64,000 nucleotides of DNA, taken from Stutzerimonas kunmingensis (GTDB lineage: Bacteria; Pseudomonadota; Gammaproteobacteria; Pseudomonadales; Pseudomonadaceae). Below the pieces are notes generated by a model. It saw only the letters and a list, made by a program, of their open reading frames with translations, ran no database searches and was not told where the DNA came from. The position numbers and the translations under genes are program-made. Location of the stretch: assembly GCF_002929225.1 (NCBI RefSeq), contig NZ_PISM01000001.1, positions 62,001-126,000 on the forward strand, in the 5' to 3' direction. Positions 42,911 to 51,359 of this stretch are shown piece after piece. Each line of letters begins with the position of its first letter. The stretch's first letter is position 1.

Positions 42911-44305
42911 TTACTCGGCCGGGTTGGCGGCGTTGTCGCCCGGACCACGGCGGCGGCGCCCCCCACGACGACGCTTCTTCGCTCCGCCGGCTTCTTCCTT
43001 GTTGCTGAGGCCGCGAATCATGTTGCGACGTTCGCTGTCGCTGGCTTCCTGATATTCGGTCCACCAGTCGCCGAGGCCGTTGGTTTTCTCTCCGGCGCTT
43101 TCGCGTAGCAGAAGGAAATCGTAGCCGGCGCGGAAGCGCGGATTTTCCAGCAACTGATCGGCGCGGCGCCCCTGGCGGCGCGGCAGGCGCTCCTGCATGT
43201 CCCAGATCTCGCGCATGGGGATGGTGAAGCGTTTCGGAATCGCGGTGCGCTGGCACTGCTCCCAGATGATGTCGTGCGCCGCTTCCTGCATCGCCGGGAT
43301 CGGCGGCATGCCACGGTCCTGCAGTTCCAGTACGCGGGCGGGCAGGGCGGGCCAGAGCAGTGCGGCAAAGAGGAATGCCGGCGTCACCGGTTTTCCCTGC
43401 TGAATGCGCAGGTCGGTGTTGGCCAGGGCGTTGCGGATCAGCGTGCCGGCGTATTCCGGGTTGCGCTCGAGTGCTGCGGCGCTCGCCGGGAACAGCGGGG
43501 CGAAGAGATCGTATTCGAGCAGCAGCTCGAAGGTGCGCTCGGCCTTGCCGCCGAGGAATAGCTTGAGCACTTCGTCGAACAGGCGTGCCGAGGGAATGCC
43601 GTCGAGCAGGTCGGCGAGGTCGACGATGGGTTCGGCGCTGTGCCGTTCGATCTCGAAGTCGAGCTTGGCGGCGAAACGCACGGCACGCAGCATGCGCACC
43701 GGGTCTTCCTGGTAGCGCTGCTCGGGGTCGCCGATCAGACGGATCAGGCGATTGCGGATGTCGTGTACGCCACGGGTGTGGTCGAGGATGCGCTCGGAAG
43801 TCGGATCGTAATACAGCGCATTGATGGTGAAGTCGCGGCGCTGGGCGTCGTCTTCGAGGGTGCCATAGATGTTGTCACGCAGGATGCGGCCGCTCTCGTT
43901 GCGCGAAGCGAGATGGCTGGCATCGTCGTCATCCTCTTCCGGATGGTTGGCGCGGAAGGTGGCGACCTCGATGATCTCGCGACCGAAATGAACATGCACC
44001 AGCTTGAAACGGCGTCCGATCACGCGGGCGTTGCGGAATTCGGCGCGGACCTGTTCGGGGGTCGCGCTGGTCGCGACGTCGTAATCCTTGGGGTTCAGCT
44101 GCAGCAGCAGGTCGCGCACGCAGCCGCCGACCACATATGCCTCGTAACCCGCCTGCTGCAGTCGTTCGACCACGCTCACCGCGTAACGACTGATCTCGTT
44201 GCGATGCAGGGAATGCTGCCGGCTGGACAGAATTTCAGGTGTGCGGCGGGGATGCGGGATGCGGCGCAGAGGAAGACGAAAAGACTGGAACAGCTTTTTC
44301 AGCAT
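42911..44305 (-). CDS. pcnB: Poly(A) polymerase I
   Basis: Adds poly(A) tails that target RNAs for decay. The protein has 464 residues. The nucleotidyltransferase head has YVVGGCVRDLLL and the metal-binding DYDVATSATPEQV; the RNA-binding neck contains RMLRAVRFAAKLDFEIERHS. The C-terminus is a strongly basic Gly/Arg tail with KKRRRGGRRRRG. The basic N-terminal leader (MLKKLFQSFRLPLRRIP) is also typical. ATG 44305 was preferred; TTG 44314 is possible. It lies downstream of crcZ, as in P. aeruginosa. Confidence 0.95.
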   Translation of the reverse strand: MLKKLFQSFRLPLRRIPHPRRTPEILSSRQHSLHRNEISRYAVSVVERLQQAGYEAYVVGGCVRDLLLQLNPKDYDVATSATPEQVRAEFRNARVIGRRFKLVHVHFGREIIEVATFRANHPEEDDDDASHLASRNESGRILRDNIYGTLEDDAQRRDFTINALYYDPTSERILDHTRGVHDIRNRLIRLIGDPEQRYQEDPVRMLRAVRFAAKLDFEIERHSAEPIVDLADLLDGIPSARLFDEVLKLFLGGKAERTFELLLEYDLFAPLFPASAAALERNPEYAGTLIRNALANTDLRIQQGKPVTPAFLFAALLWPALPARVLELQDRGMPPIPAMQEAAHDIIWEQCQRTAIPKRFTIPMREIWDMQERLPRRQGRRADQLLENPRFRAGYDFLLLRESAGEKTNGLGDWWTEYQEASDSERRNMIRGLSNKEEAGGAKKRRRGGRRRRGPGDNAANPAE

Positions 44306-44527
44306 GGGGGGCAACTGTGTGGCGGAAGACGGGCCGGTGTCGCGAATGGCCGCGAAACCTGCGCGGATTCTAGCACCGAGAGTGCTGGATGTTGAACGAT
44401 GCGCAGGGAGGTGTCAAAAAGCATCGTGCGCCGCGTCACGCAGGCAGTGCTTGGCGCAGGGCGGAGGCCACGCGATTGTCGAGCAGTAAGACTGCTGTGA
44501 AGGAAAATGGGTAAGCCCCGGATAGCA

Positions 44528-44891
44528 CAAAGGGGAGCCGAAGCTCCCCTTTGAATACTGTTGCGTGCTTTATTGTTATTAGTCGCTCAGGCGTTGCTGT
44601 TTTTGTTGTTCGCCTGTTCCATCTGGCCGTGGCCGTCAGGAGCACTCCACACTGGGAGCTAATAGCAAACGGATTTCTTTGGTCGCTGACTTTGCCTTGA
44701 TCTTCGATCCAACCAATGCGGGCCCTGCTGATGCAGTTTTTTGTTGTTCTCGGCCTGGTCGTGGGGCGAACCCCGTGGCAAGTCCTCTCCAAAAGAATCA
44801 GTTAGCTGCGCCTCCGCCTTCTTGTCGTTATTTTGCTGGAGCCGTTACGTCTTGTTCTTATTGTGGGATCTGCTTGTTATTGTTGTTGTGC
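44528..44891 (-). ncRNA. crcZ: CrcZ, Hfq-sequestering regulatory RNA
   Basis: Minus-strand non-coding RNA of about 365 nt between cbrB and pcnB, the known crcZ position. It carries at least six A-rich CA motifs that bind Hfq/Crc, at 44873-44890 (AACAACAATAACAA), 44851-44867, 44821-44839, 44735-44750, 44594-44611 and 44569-44582. It begins about 12 nt after a sigma-54 promoter (44902-44916) and ends in a UUCG-loop hairpin at 44529-44552. CrcZ rises when good carbon sources run out and titrates Hfq away from catabolic mRNAs. Ends are estimates; small open frames inside are Ser/Arg-rich and not credible. Confidence 0.88.
44529..44552 (-). terminator. Terminator hairpin of crcZ
   Basis: AAAGGGGAGC / GCTCCCCTTT with a UUCG loop on the minus strand, then TTTGTG. 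Confidence 0.75.
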
Positions 44892-44901
44892 CTGTACGTA
44901 A

Positions 44902-44916
44902 GCAGTTGCCGTGCCA
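44902..44916 (-). promoter_or_regulatory. Sigma-54 promoter of crcZ
   Basis: On the minus strand TGGCACG-N4-CTGC: perfect -24 element and a -12 element with one change (CTGC for TTGC). Confidence 0.8.
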
Positions 44917-44935
44917 GCTTTCGAAAATCCTTATT

Positions 44936-44948
44936 TATCAACGACTTG
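44936..44948 (+). promoter_or_regulatory. IHF site before crcZ
   Basis: TATCAACGACTTG fits WATCAA-N4-TTR exactly and lies between the CbrB-type sites and the sigma-54 promoter. Confidence 0.55.
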
Positions 44949-44975
44949 GTGATTATCTAGACTGAGGCGGGCAAT

Positions 44976-45015
44976 AAAAAACCGGGGCAGCGTTACCGTT
45001 GCTCCCGGTTTTTGT
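44976..45015 (-). terminator. cbrB terminator
   Basis: On the minus strand AACCGGGAGCA pairs with TGCCCCGGTT across a GTAACG-containing loop (one bulge), followed by TTTTTTATT. One CbrB-type half-site (44991-44996) lies in the loop. Confidence 0.75.
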
Positions 45016-45039
45016 TACGAGTCATGGCGGGCGGTAACA
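44991..45039. promoter_or_regulatory. CbrB upstream activating sites for crcZ
   Basis: TGTTAC (45013-45018) and GTAACA (45034-45039) form the inverted repeat recognised by CbrB, here 15 bp apart; a further GTTAC half-site is at 44992-44996, about two helical turns away. They lie 100-150 bp before the predicted crcZ start. Confidence 0.7.
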
Positions 45040-45041
45040 GA

Positions 45042-46454
45042 TTACCCGGCCGCGCTACTCGACTTGCGCCGCGGAATGCCCAGGCGCTGGCGGCGTTCCC
45101 ACAGACATTTGCGGCTGATGCCCAGCTTGCGAGCCAGCTCGGTCTCGGTCATGTGATCCTGATGCTCGAGCACGAAGTGCTGGAAGTAGTCCTCCAGCGA
45201 CAGATCCTCGGTCGGCTCGTTGCCCGTGGCAATGCCGCGAATGGTGCCAAGGGGCTCGTCGAAATCGTCGTCCAGTTCGTCCAGCTCGATATCGATGCCC
45301 AGCAGCTCGGCATCGATCTCCGGGCTTTCGCTGAGAATGGCTGCGCGCTCGATCGCGTTTTCCAGCTCGCGAACGTTGCCCGGCCACGAGTAGTGACGGA
45401 TCGCCTGCTCGGCATCGCGGGAAAAATGCAGGTCGTCGCTGCTCATGCGCTCACCCTGGCGTGCCAGGAAGGCTTTGGCGATCTCCAGCACGTCACCACC
45501 CCGCTCACGCAGCGGCGGCAGCTTGAGCGCGATGACGTGCAGGCGGTAATAGAGGTCTTCACGGAACTGGCCGGTCTTGGCCAGGGTTTTCAGGTCGCGG
45601 TGCGTGGCGGCGATCAGGCGTACGTCGACCTTCTGTGACTGCACCGAACCAACCCGGCGGATCTCGCCTTCCTGCAGGACCCGGAGCAGACGTGCCTGTG
45701 CCTCGAGCGGCAGTTCGCCGATCTCGTCGAGAAACAGAGTGCCACCGTCAGCGGCTTCGACCAGCCCAGCGCGGCCAGCGCTGGCGCCGGTGAAGGCGCC
45801 TTTCTCGTGTCCGAACAGTTCGGATTCGATCAGCGTTTCCGGGATGGCCGCGCAGTTGACGGAAATCATCGGGGCCTTGGCGCGGCGCGAGAGGTTATGC
45901 AGCGCGCGAGCGACCAGTTCCTTGCCGGTGCCCGATTCGCCCTGGATCAGCACGTTGGAGTCGGTCGGGGCGACCTTGCGGATCTTGCCGAACAGGTCCT
46001 GCATGGGCGCGCAGTGGCCGATGATGCCGATGTCTTCTCGGTCGGTTGTCGCTGAGGCGGCGCTTACGCCACGGGAGGGCTGCGCTTGTGTCGCTGCGTT
46101 GTGCTGATGGTCGGTGAGGATGCGTGCCACGGTCTGCAGCATCTCGTCATGGTCGAACGGTTTGGCGATGTAGTCGACTGCGCCCATCTTCATCGAGTCC
46201 ACGGCCGAGCGCAGGCTGGCGTAGCTGGTCATGATCAGCACCGGGGTACCTTCGGCGAGCTTGATCAGCTCGGTGCCGGGGGCGCCGGGAAGTCTCAGGT
46301 CGCTGACGATGAGGTCGAAACCCGGGATGCTGTAGCGCTCCTGTGCTTCCTGCACCGAGCCGGCTTCGCTGACCTCGTACTGGTTACGCTCGAGGAGGCG
46401 TCGCAGGGCGGAGCGGATGATGGTTTCGTCTTCGACGATCAGAATGTGTGACAT
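45042..46454 (-). CDS. cbrB: NtrC-family response regulator CbrB
   Basis: Sigma-54 enhancer-binding protein that activates crcZ and catabolic genes to balance carbon and nitrogen use. The protein has 470 residues. The receiver domain has acidic residues EDE at 8-10 and phospho-acceptor Asp52 (LIVSDLRLPG). The AAA+ domain has Walker A GESGTGKE and the sigma-54 contact loop GAFTGA at about 219-224. The C-terminal Fis-type helix-turn-helix has TELARKLGISRKCLWERRQR. ATG 46454 matches the receiver N-terminus; the frame is open upstream without similarity. It follows cbrA closely. Confidence 0.96.
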   Translation of the reverse strand: MSHILIVEDETIIRSALRRLLERNQYEVSEAGSVQEAQERYSIPGFDLIVSDLRLPGAPGTELIKLAEGTPVLIMTSYASLRSAVDSMKMGAVDYIAKPFDHDEMLQTVARILTDHQHNAATQAQPSRGVSAASATTDREDIGIIGHCAPMQDLFGKIRKVAPTDSNVLIQGESGTGKELVARALHNLSRRAKAPMISVNCAAIPETLIESELFGHEKGAFTGASAGRAGLVEAADGGTLFLDEIGELPLEAQARLLRVLQEGEIRRVGSVQSQKVDVRLIAATHRDLKTLAKTGQFREDLYYRLHVIALKLPPLRERGGDVLEIAKAFLARQGERMSSDDLHFSRDAEQAIRHYSWPGNVRELENAIERAAILSESPEIDAELLGIDIELDELDDDFDEPLGTIRGIATGNEPTEDLSLEDYFQHFVLEHQDHMTETELARKLGISRKCLWERRQRLGIPRRKSSSAAG

Positions 46455-46515
46455 CAGTACTCTCTCGACGGTCTGGAGGCATAACCGGCAAAGGGCCGGC
46501 ACGGCAGTCGCCTCT

Positions 46516-49470
46516 TCAACTTACGGCATGGGACGCTTCGACATGCCGCGGCAGGGTGATGCGAAAACGGGTGCCGCGCTGTGTTTCCGGGTCGGCCGGG
46601 CTGTCGATATCGATCTGGCCATAATGCTCTTCAATGATCGAATAGACCAGCGCGAGGCCCAGGCCGGTGCCTTCGCCAGGGTCCTTGGTGGTGAAGAATG
46701 GCTCGAACAGCCGGTCCTGGATGTCCTTCGGAATGCCGCTGCCTTCGTCTTCCACCGTCAGGTACACCGTCTGTTCGGCAACTTCGCTGCTGATGCGGAT
46801 CAAGCCGCCTTGCGGCGACGCGTCGCGGGCGTTGGATAGCAGGTTGATCAGCACCTGGGCGAGCCGCTGCGGATCGCCCTCGGCGAAGTGCGTCGGATCG
46901 CAGATGTTGATGAACTGCACTTCGGTGCGGTTGCGGTTGAGCGAGAGCAGGCCGATGGCGTCCTGCGTCACCTGCGCCAGGCTCACCGGATACAGCTGGT
47001 GCTGGCGCTCGCCGGCATGGGCGAAGCTCATCAGCGATTGCACGATGCGCGATACGCGTTTGGTCTGCTCGATGATCTGGCCGCTGATCTCGACGATCTC
47101 CCCGTCGCCTTCGCGTTCGTCCCGCAGGTTCTGCGCCAGGCAGGCGATGCCGGTGATCGGGTTGCCGATCTCGTGCGCCACGCCGGCGGCCAGGCGGCCA
47201 ATGCTCGCCAGGCGTTCGGAGTGAACCAGGCGGTCTTCGAGCTGCTGTGTTTCGGTCAGGTCCTCGACCAGCAGCACGAGGCCGCTGTTGCCCGGTGCCA
47301 GTGGCTCGGCAATGGCTGCCTTGTGCAGGTTGAGGCAGCGGCGATGGCCGTTGTGCGCCAGCCGCTGCTTGTGCAGGTGTTCATCGGCCTGCTCGATGAA
47401 GTCGCTCAGCAGGCTGCGCCAGGGTTCGGCGATGGTCGTCAGGCGTGAGCCGACGACTTGCAGCGCGGGGATCTCGGTGAGTTCCTCGAGCGCACGGTTC
47501 CACATGAGGATTTCCTGATCCTTGGCCAGCGAGCAGACGCCCATGGGCAGCTCCTGCAGTGTTTGCCGGTGATAGCGGCGCAGGGCGTCCAATTCTGCGG
47601 CCAGGCCGGTCAGGCGCGAGTGATACTCCTCCAGCCGGCTTTCGATGAAGTGGATGTCCTCGGTGATGTAGCCGTCGGCACCGTTCTTGTAGGCCAGGAA
47701 ATTCTCGACGATGTCCTGGGCTACGCTGGGGCCCATCAGGCCGGAGAGATTGGCTTCGATACGATCGCGCAGGCGGCGCAGCGCGTAGGGGCGATGCTCG
47801 TCGAACGGTAGCTGCAGATCGCGCAGGGCCTGTTCCACCTCCCGTTGCGCGGTCTTGGCGCCCAGTGGCTTGGCCAGCTGGGTGGCGAACTCCTGTGGTG
47901 AGGCGGCGATCAGTTCGCGCCGTTGCGGGCGGCGGACGTTCTCTACGGCGCAGGCCTCGGCAGCGCTCTGCTCCTCGAGGCTGGTTTCACTGAAGATCGA
48001 GAACAGCGAGAACGCCAGGACGTTGACCGCCAGTGACGCGATTGCCGCCAGGTGCCAGCTGGTGTCGTCCAGTACATAGACGACGTTGAACAGCGGAATG
48101 TAGAAGCCGTCCAGGTTGCCCACCAGCGGTAGCAGCATGGTCACTACCCAGACGCCGATGCCGGCCAGCAGGCCCGCGATGTAGCCGCGGCGATTGGCGG
48201 TCGGCCAGTAGAGCACGGACAGCACGCCCGGCAGAAACTGCAGGGTGGCGACGAAGGCGACGATGCCGAGGTTGGACAAATCCTGCTCGGCACCGAGCAG
48301 CAGGTAGAAGCCGTAGCCGGCCATGATGATGGCGAAGATCAGGCTGCGGCGCGTCCACTTCAGCCAGCGGTAGAGGTTGCCTTCACTGGATGGCTGATAC
48401 AGCGGCAGCACCAAGTGGTTGAGCGCCATGCCCGACAGTGCCAGGGTGCTGACGATGATCAGCCCGCTGGATGCCGAGAGACCGCCGACGAAGGCCAGCA
48501 GCGCCAGGGTTTCGCTCTGTGCGGCGATGCCCAGGCCCAAGGTGAAGTACTCGGGGTTGGTGCTGACCCCCAGCTTGAGTCCGGCCCAGAGGATCAGCGG
48601 CACGGCCAGGCTCATCAGCAGCAGATAGAGCGGCAGGCCCCAGCTGGCGCTCACCAGGCCGCGAGGATCGAGGTTCTCGGTGAAGGTCATGTGATACATG
48701 TGCGGCATCACGATGGCCGAGGCAAAGAACACCAGCAGCAGTGTGCGCCAGGGCCCTTCCTGCAAGGGCGTGTGCAATGCCTGCAGCGCCGACTGGTTCT
48801 GTAGCAGCCAGATCTCCAGCTGATGCGGGCCGCCGAATACCACATACAGGGCGTAGAGGCCGATGGCACCGAAGGTCACCAGCTTGACGATGGATTCGAA
48901 GGCGATGGCAAACACCAGGCCTTCGTGCTTCTCCCGCGTGGCGATGTGGCGGGCGCCGAAGAGGATGGTGAACAGCATGATCATCAGGCAATAGCCCAGC
49001 GCCACGCGCTCCTGCAGCGGCTCCAGAGTGAGAATGCCGATGGCATCGGCCACCGCCTGGATCTGCAGGGCGAGCAACGGCAGCATGCCGATCAGCATGA
49101 CCAGCGTGGTCAGCGCCCCGCTCCAGGTGCTGCGAAAGCGGAAGGCGACCAGATCGGCCAGTGACGAGAGCTGGTAGGTGCGGGTGATCCGCAGGATCGG
49201 ATAGAGCAGCACTGGCGCCAGCAGGAACGCGCCGCAGACCCCCAGATAGGTGGCGAGAAAGCCGTAACCGTACTGGTAGGCCAGGCCAACCGTGCCGTAG
49301 AAGGCCCAGGCGCTGGCGTAGACGCCCAGCGACAATGTGTAGGTCAGCGGGTGGCGGATCACCCAACGTGGAATCAATCCGCGCTCGCTGACCCAGGCGA
49401 CGCCGAACAGCATGATCAGGTAGGCAACGCTGATCAGGATCAGGTGGCTCAGGCTAAAGCTCGTCTGCAT
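46516..49470 (-). CDS. cbrA: Sensor kinase CbrA (transporter-kinase fusion)
   Basis: The protein has 984 residues. The first ~500 form a sodium/solute symporter (SSS)-like module of about 13 helices; members can transport histidine. A linker and PAS-type sensor region (ELPMGVCSLAKDQEILMWNR) precede the kinase core: HisKA with phospho-His about 766 in AGVAHEIGNPITGIACLAQN, then HATPase boxes LINLLSNARDASPQGG, VEDEGSGIP and GEGTGLGLALVYSIIEEHYG. Partner of CbrB. Its start (ATG 49470; GTG 49473 possible) lies inside the last codons of cbrX. Confidence 0.96.
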   Translation of the reverse strand: MQTSFSLSHLILISVAYLIMLFGVAWVSERGLIPRWVIRHPLTYTLSLGVYASAWAFYGTVGLAYQYGYGFLATYLGVCGAFLLAPVLLYPILRITRTYQLSSLADLVAFRFRSTWSGALTTLVMLIGMLPLLALQIQAVADAIGILTLEPLQERVALGYCLMIMLFTILFGARHIATREKHEGLVFAIAFESIVKLVTFGAIGLYALYVVFGGPHQLEIWLLQNQSALQALHTPLQEGPWRTLLLVFFASAIVMPHMYHMTFTENLDPRGLVSASWGLPLYLLLMSLAVPLILWAGLKLGVSTNPEYFTLGLGIAAQSETLALLAFVGGLSASSGLIIVSTLALSGMALNHLVLPLYQPSSEGNLYRWLKWTRRSLIFAIIMAGYGFYLLLGAEQDLSNLGIVAFVATLQFLPGVLSVLYWPTANRRGYIAGLLAGIGVWVVTMLLPLVGNLDGFYIPLFNVVYVLDDTSWHLAAIASLAVNVLAFSLFSIFSETSLEEQSAAEACAVENVRRPQRRELIAASPQEFATQLAKPLGAKTAQREVEQALRDLQLPFDEHRPYALRRLRDRIEANLSGLMGPSVAQDIVENFLAYKNGADGYITEDIHFIESRLEEYHSRLTGLAAELDALRRYHRQTLQELPMGVCSLAKDQEILMWNRALEELTEIPALQVVGSRLTTIAEPWRSLLSDFIEQADEHLHKQRLAHNGHRRCLNLHKAAIAEPLAPGNSGLVLLVEDLTETQQLEDRLVHSERLASIGRLAAGVAHEIGNPITGIACLAQNLRDEREGDGEIVEISGQIIEQTKRVSRIVQSLMSFAHAGERQHQLYPVSLAQVTQDAIGLLSLNRNRTEVQFINICDPTHFAEGDPQRLAQVLINLLSNARDASPQGGLIRISSEVAEQTVYLTVEDEGSGIPKDIQDRLFEPFFTTKDPGEGTGLGLALVYSIIEEHYGQIDIDSPADPETQRGTRFRITLPRHVEASHAVS

Positions 49471-49630
49471 CACGCTGGCTCTGGAGAATGAAGGTCACCA
49501 CGATGAGAATCAGCCACAGCACGTAGGGCCGATACCAGGCCCCGTTGGGGTCGATCCACCAGTCCATGATGGCGGGGGAGAACAGATAGATCCCCACCAC
49601 CAGGAGCAGCACCAGTCGGTAGATATACAT
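49454..49630 (-). CDS. cbrX: Small membrane protein upstream of and overlapping cbrA (CbrX-like)
   Basis: The protein has 58 residues and two hydrophobic segments (IYRLVLLLVVGIYLFSPAIM and YVLWLILIVVTFILQSQ) separated by a DWWIDPNGAWYRP loop. Its stop lies 17 bp inside cbrA, so cbrA translation is probably coupled to it. I recall the name cbrX for the corresponding gene in P. putida, where coupling controls CbrA; the symbol rests on position and size. A longer upstream frame (to 50071) lies over gluQ and is not coding. I see no obvious Crc/Hfq A-rich motif at its start. Confidence 0.72.
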   Translation of the reverse strand: MYIYRLVLLLVVGIYLFSPAIMDWWIDPNGAWYRPYVLWLILIVVTFILQSQRDADEL

Positions 49631-49725
49631 GCCGGGTCTCGTGTCGGAAGTGGGGCGATGGTAGAGCAGCGGCGGGCGGCAAGCCACCTGCGGCAGGCAA
49701 AAGCTGGCGCAGCGTGGCAATCCGC

Positions 49726-50631
49726 CTAGCGCAGCTGCGATTCGGCCAGTGTCCGTGTGCGAGGGATGCGCTGAGCGTCCCAGTGCAGCACCGCCCAGGC
49801 GAGGATGTCGGCTGGCAGTGCGTCGTTCAGCTCTGTGGGCGGTTGCTGGCCTAGCGCGCGCAAAGCACGCAGCAGCAGCGGACTGGCCTCGTGAGGCTGC
49901 AAGGGTGGCGAGCGGTAACTCTTGCCCAGCTTGTGTCCATCCGGCTGGATGATCAGCGGCAGGTGCAGATAGCGCGGCTGGGGTAGACCGAGCACTTCCT
50001 GCAGGTACAGCTGGCGCGGCGTGGAGTCGAGCAGATCGGCACCACGTACGACGTCGGTTACTCCCTGCCACGCGTCATCCAGCACTACCGCCAGCTGATA
50101 GGCGATCAAGCCGTCGCGACGACGGATCACGAAGTCGCCGACCTCGCGACCCAGGTGCTGGCGGAATTCGCCCTGCACTCGGTCGCTGAAGCCGTACTCG
50201 CGATCAGGCACCCGCAGGCGGATGGCGGCGTCGTCAAGACCGTGGCCGGCGTTGCGGCAGAAACCCGGGTAGGGGCCCGGATAGCCTTCGAGCTGCTTGC
50301 GCGAGCAGGTGCAGGCATACGCCAAGCCTTCATCCAGCAGGCGCTCGATGGCTGCGCCGTAGGCGACCTGACGCTCGCTCTGGCGCAACATTTCGCCGTC
50401 CCATTCGAATCCGTAGCTCGACAGCGTCTCGACGATGGCTCGCTGGGCGCCGGGCATCTCGCGTGGCGGGTCGATGTCTTCCATGCGCAGCAGCCAGCGG
50501 CCGCCGACCGCGCGGGCGTCAAGATAGGAAGCGAGGGCGGCCACCAGTGAGCCGAAATGCAGATAGCCGCTGGGTGTCGGGGCAAAACGGCCGACGTAGC
50601 GATGGGCTTTGGACGGGGCAGGAAAGGGCAT
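49726..50631 (-). CDS. gluQ: Glutamyl-Q tRNA(Asp) synthetase
   Basis: Attaches glutamate to the queuosine base of tRNA-Asp. The protein has 301 residues, a shortened class I GluRS without the anticodon-binding domain. RFAPTPSGYLHFGSL is the HIGH-type motif, and KLGKSYRS takes the KMSKS position. The zinc site CTCSRKQLEGYPGPYPGFCR (CxC...Y...C) marks the GluQ group. It lies next to dksA, the arrangement known in many gammaproteobacteria where gluQ expression depends on dksA read-through. Confidence 0.95.
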   Translation of the reverse strand: MPFPAPSKAHRYVGRFAPTPSGYLHFGSLVAALASYLDARAVGGRWLLRMEDIDPPREMPGAQRAIVETLSSYGFEWDGEMLRQSERQVAYGAAIERLLDEGLAYACTCSRKQLEGYPGPYPGFCRNAGHGLDDAAIRLRVPDREYGFSDRVQGEFRQHLGREVGDFVIRRRDGLIAYQLAVVLDDAWQGVTDVVRGADLLDSTPRQLYLQEVLGLPQPRYLHLPLIIQPDGHKLGKSYRSPPLQPHEASPLLLRALRALGQQPPTELNDALPADILAWAVLHWDAQRIPRTRTLAESQLR

Positions 50632-50694
50632 GTTGGGGCCGGCGCTATCTGGGATGGCGGGGCGGATGAAACGCTGCAGAGCCTGGAAATGAAG

Positions 50695-50714
50695 CGGGGC
50701 GCCGAAGCGCCCCG
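50695..50714 (-). terminator. UUCG-loop hairpin between dksA and gluQ
   Basis: CGGGGCGC-TTCG-GCGCCCCG on the minus strand, right after the dksA stop; only a weak T tract (CTTCATTTCC) follows. It probably reduces rather than stops transcription into gluQ. Confidence 0.6.
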
Positions 50715-50721
50715 TTCGGGA

Positions 50722-51168
50722 TCAGGAACCGATCTGCTTTTCCTTGATCTCCGCCAGCGTCTTGCAGTCGATGCAGAGCGTAGCGGTAGGGCGGGCTTCC
50801 AGTCGGCGGATGCCGATCTCGACGCCGCAGGAATCGCACCAGCCGTACTCGTTGTCTTCGATCAGCTGCAGCGTCTCGTCGATCTTCTTGATCAGCTTGC
50901 GCTCGCGGTCGCGGGCGCGCAGTTCCAGGCTGAACTCTTCTTCCTGGCTGGCACGGTCGGCCGGATCAGGGAAGTTGGCAGCCTCGTCCTGCATGTGGTG
51001 CACGGTGCGATCGACCTCTTCCATCAGCTCCTGTTTCCACTTGTTCAGGATGCCGGTGAAATGGGCGCGCATCTTGTCGCTCATGTATTCCTCGCCCTTG
51101 CTTTCCTTATAGGGCTCGAAGGCGCGAATCAGTTGCTTGCTCGACGGTGTTTCTTTGGTAATGGGCAT
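50722..51168 (-). CDS. dksA: RNA polymerase-binding regulator DksA
   Basis: Works with ppGpp at the polymerase secondary channel to control rRNA and amino-acid promoters. The protein has 148 residues. The coiled coil (about 35-105) has the acidic tip region [15 protein letters not shown], and the four-Cys zinc finger is formed by [10 protein letters not shown] and CIDCKTLAE. It is the Zn-containing type. Downstream gluQ shares the strand. Confidence 0.97.
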   Translation of the reverse strand: MPITKETPSSKQLIRAFEPYKESKGEEYMSDKMRAHFTGILNKWKQELMEEVDRTVHHMQDEAANFPDPADRASQEEEFSLELRARDRERKLIKKIDETLQLIEDNEYGWCDSCGVEIGIRRLEARPTATLCIDCKTLAEIKEKQIGS

Positions 51169-51359
51169 GGATGAACGCCTCTCGCTATGTCCATTGCGCA
51201 GGATGATTTGTCCCTTGCCGGCCCGTGCCGGCCCTGCGGCTGCAAGCGGGCGAACTTACCAGATCGGATCGGGGCGCGCTACTCCCGAATCCAACAGTAA
51301 CTGCAGCGGTATCGGGACCTTGGGTAGAATTCACGTTTCGTTCTCAACAGGAAGGTCAG

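Noticed and set aside
44436..44960. Short frames on both strands between pcnB and cbrB
   Set aside because: They lack family motifs and good start sites, and the region is explained by the CrcZ RNA with its CA motifs, sigma-54 promoter and terminator.
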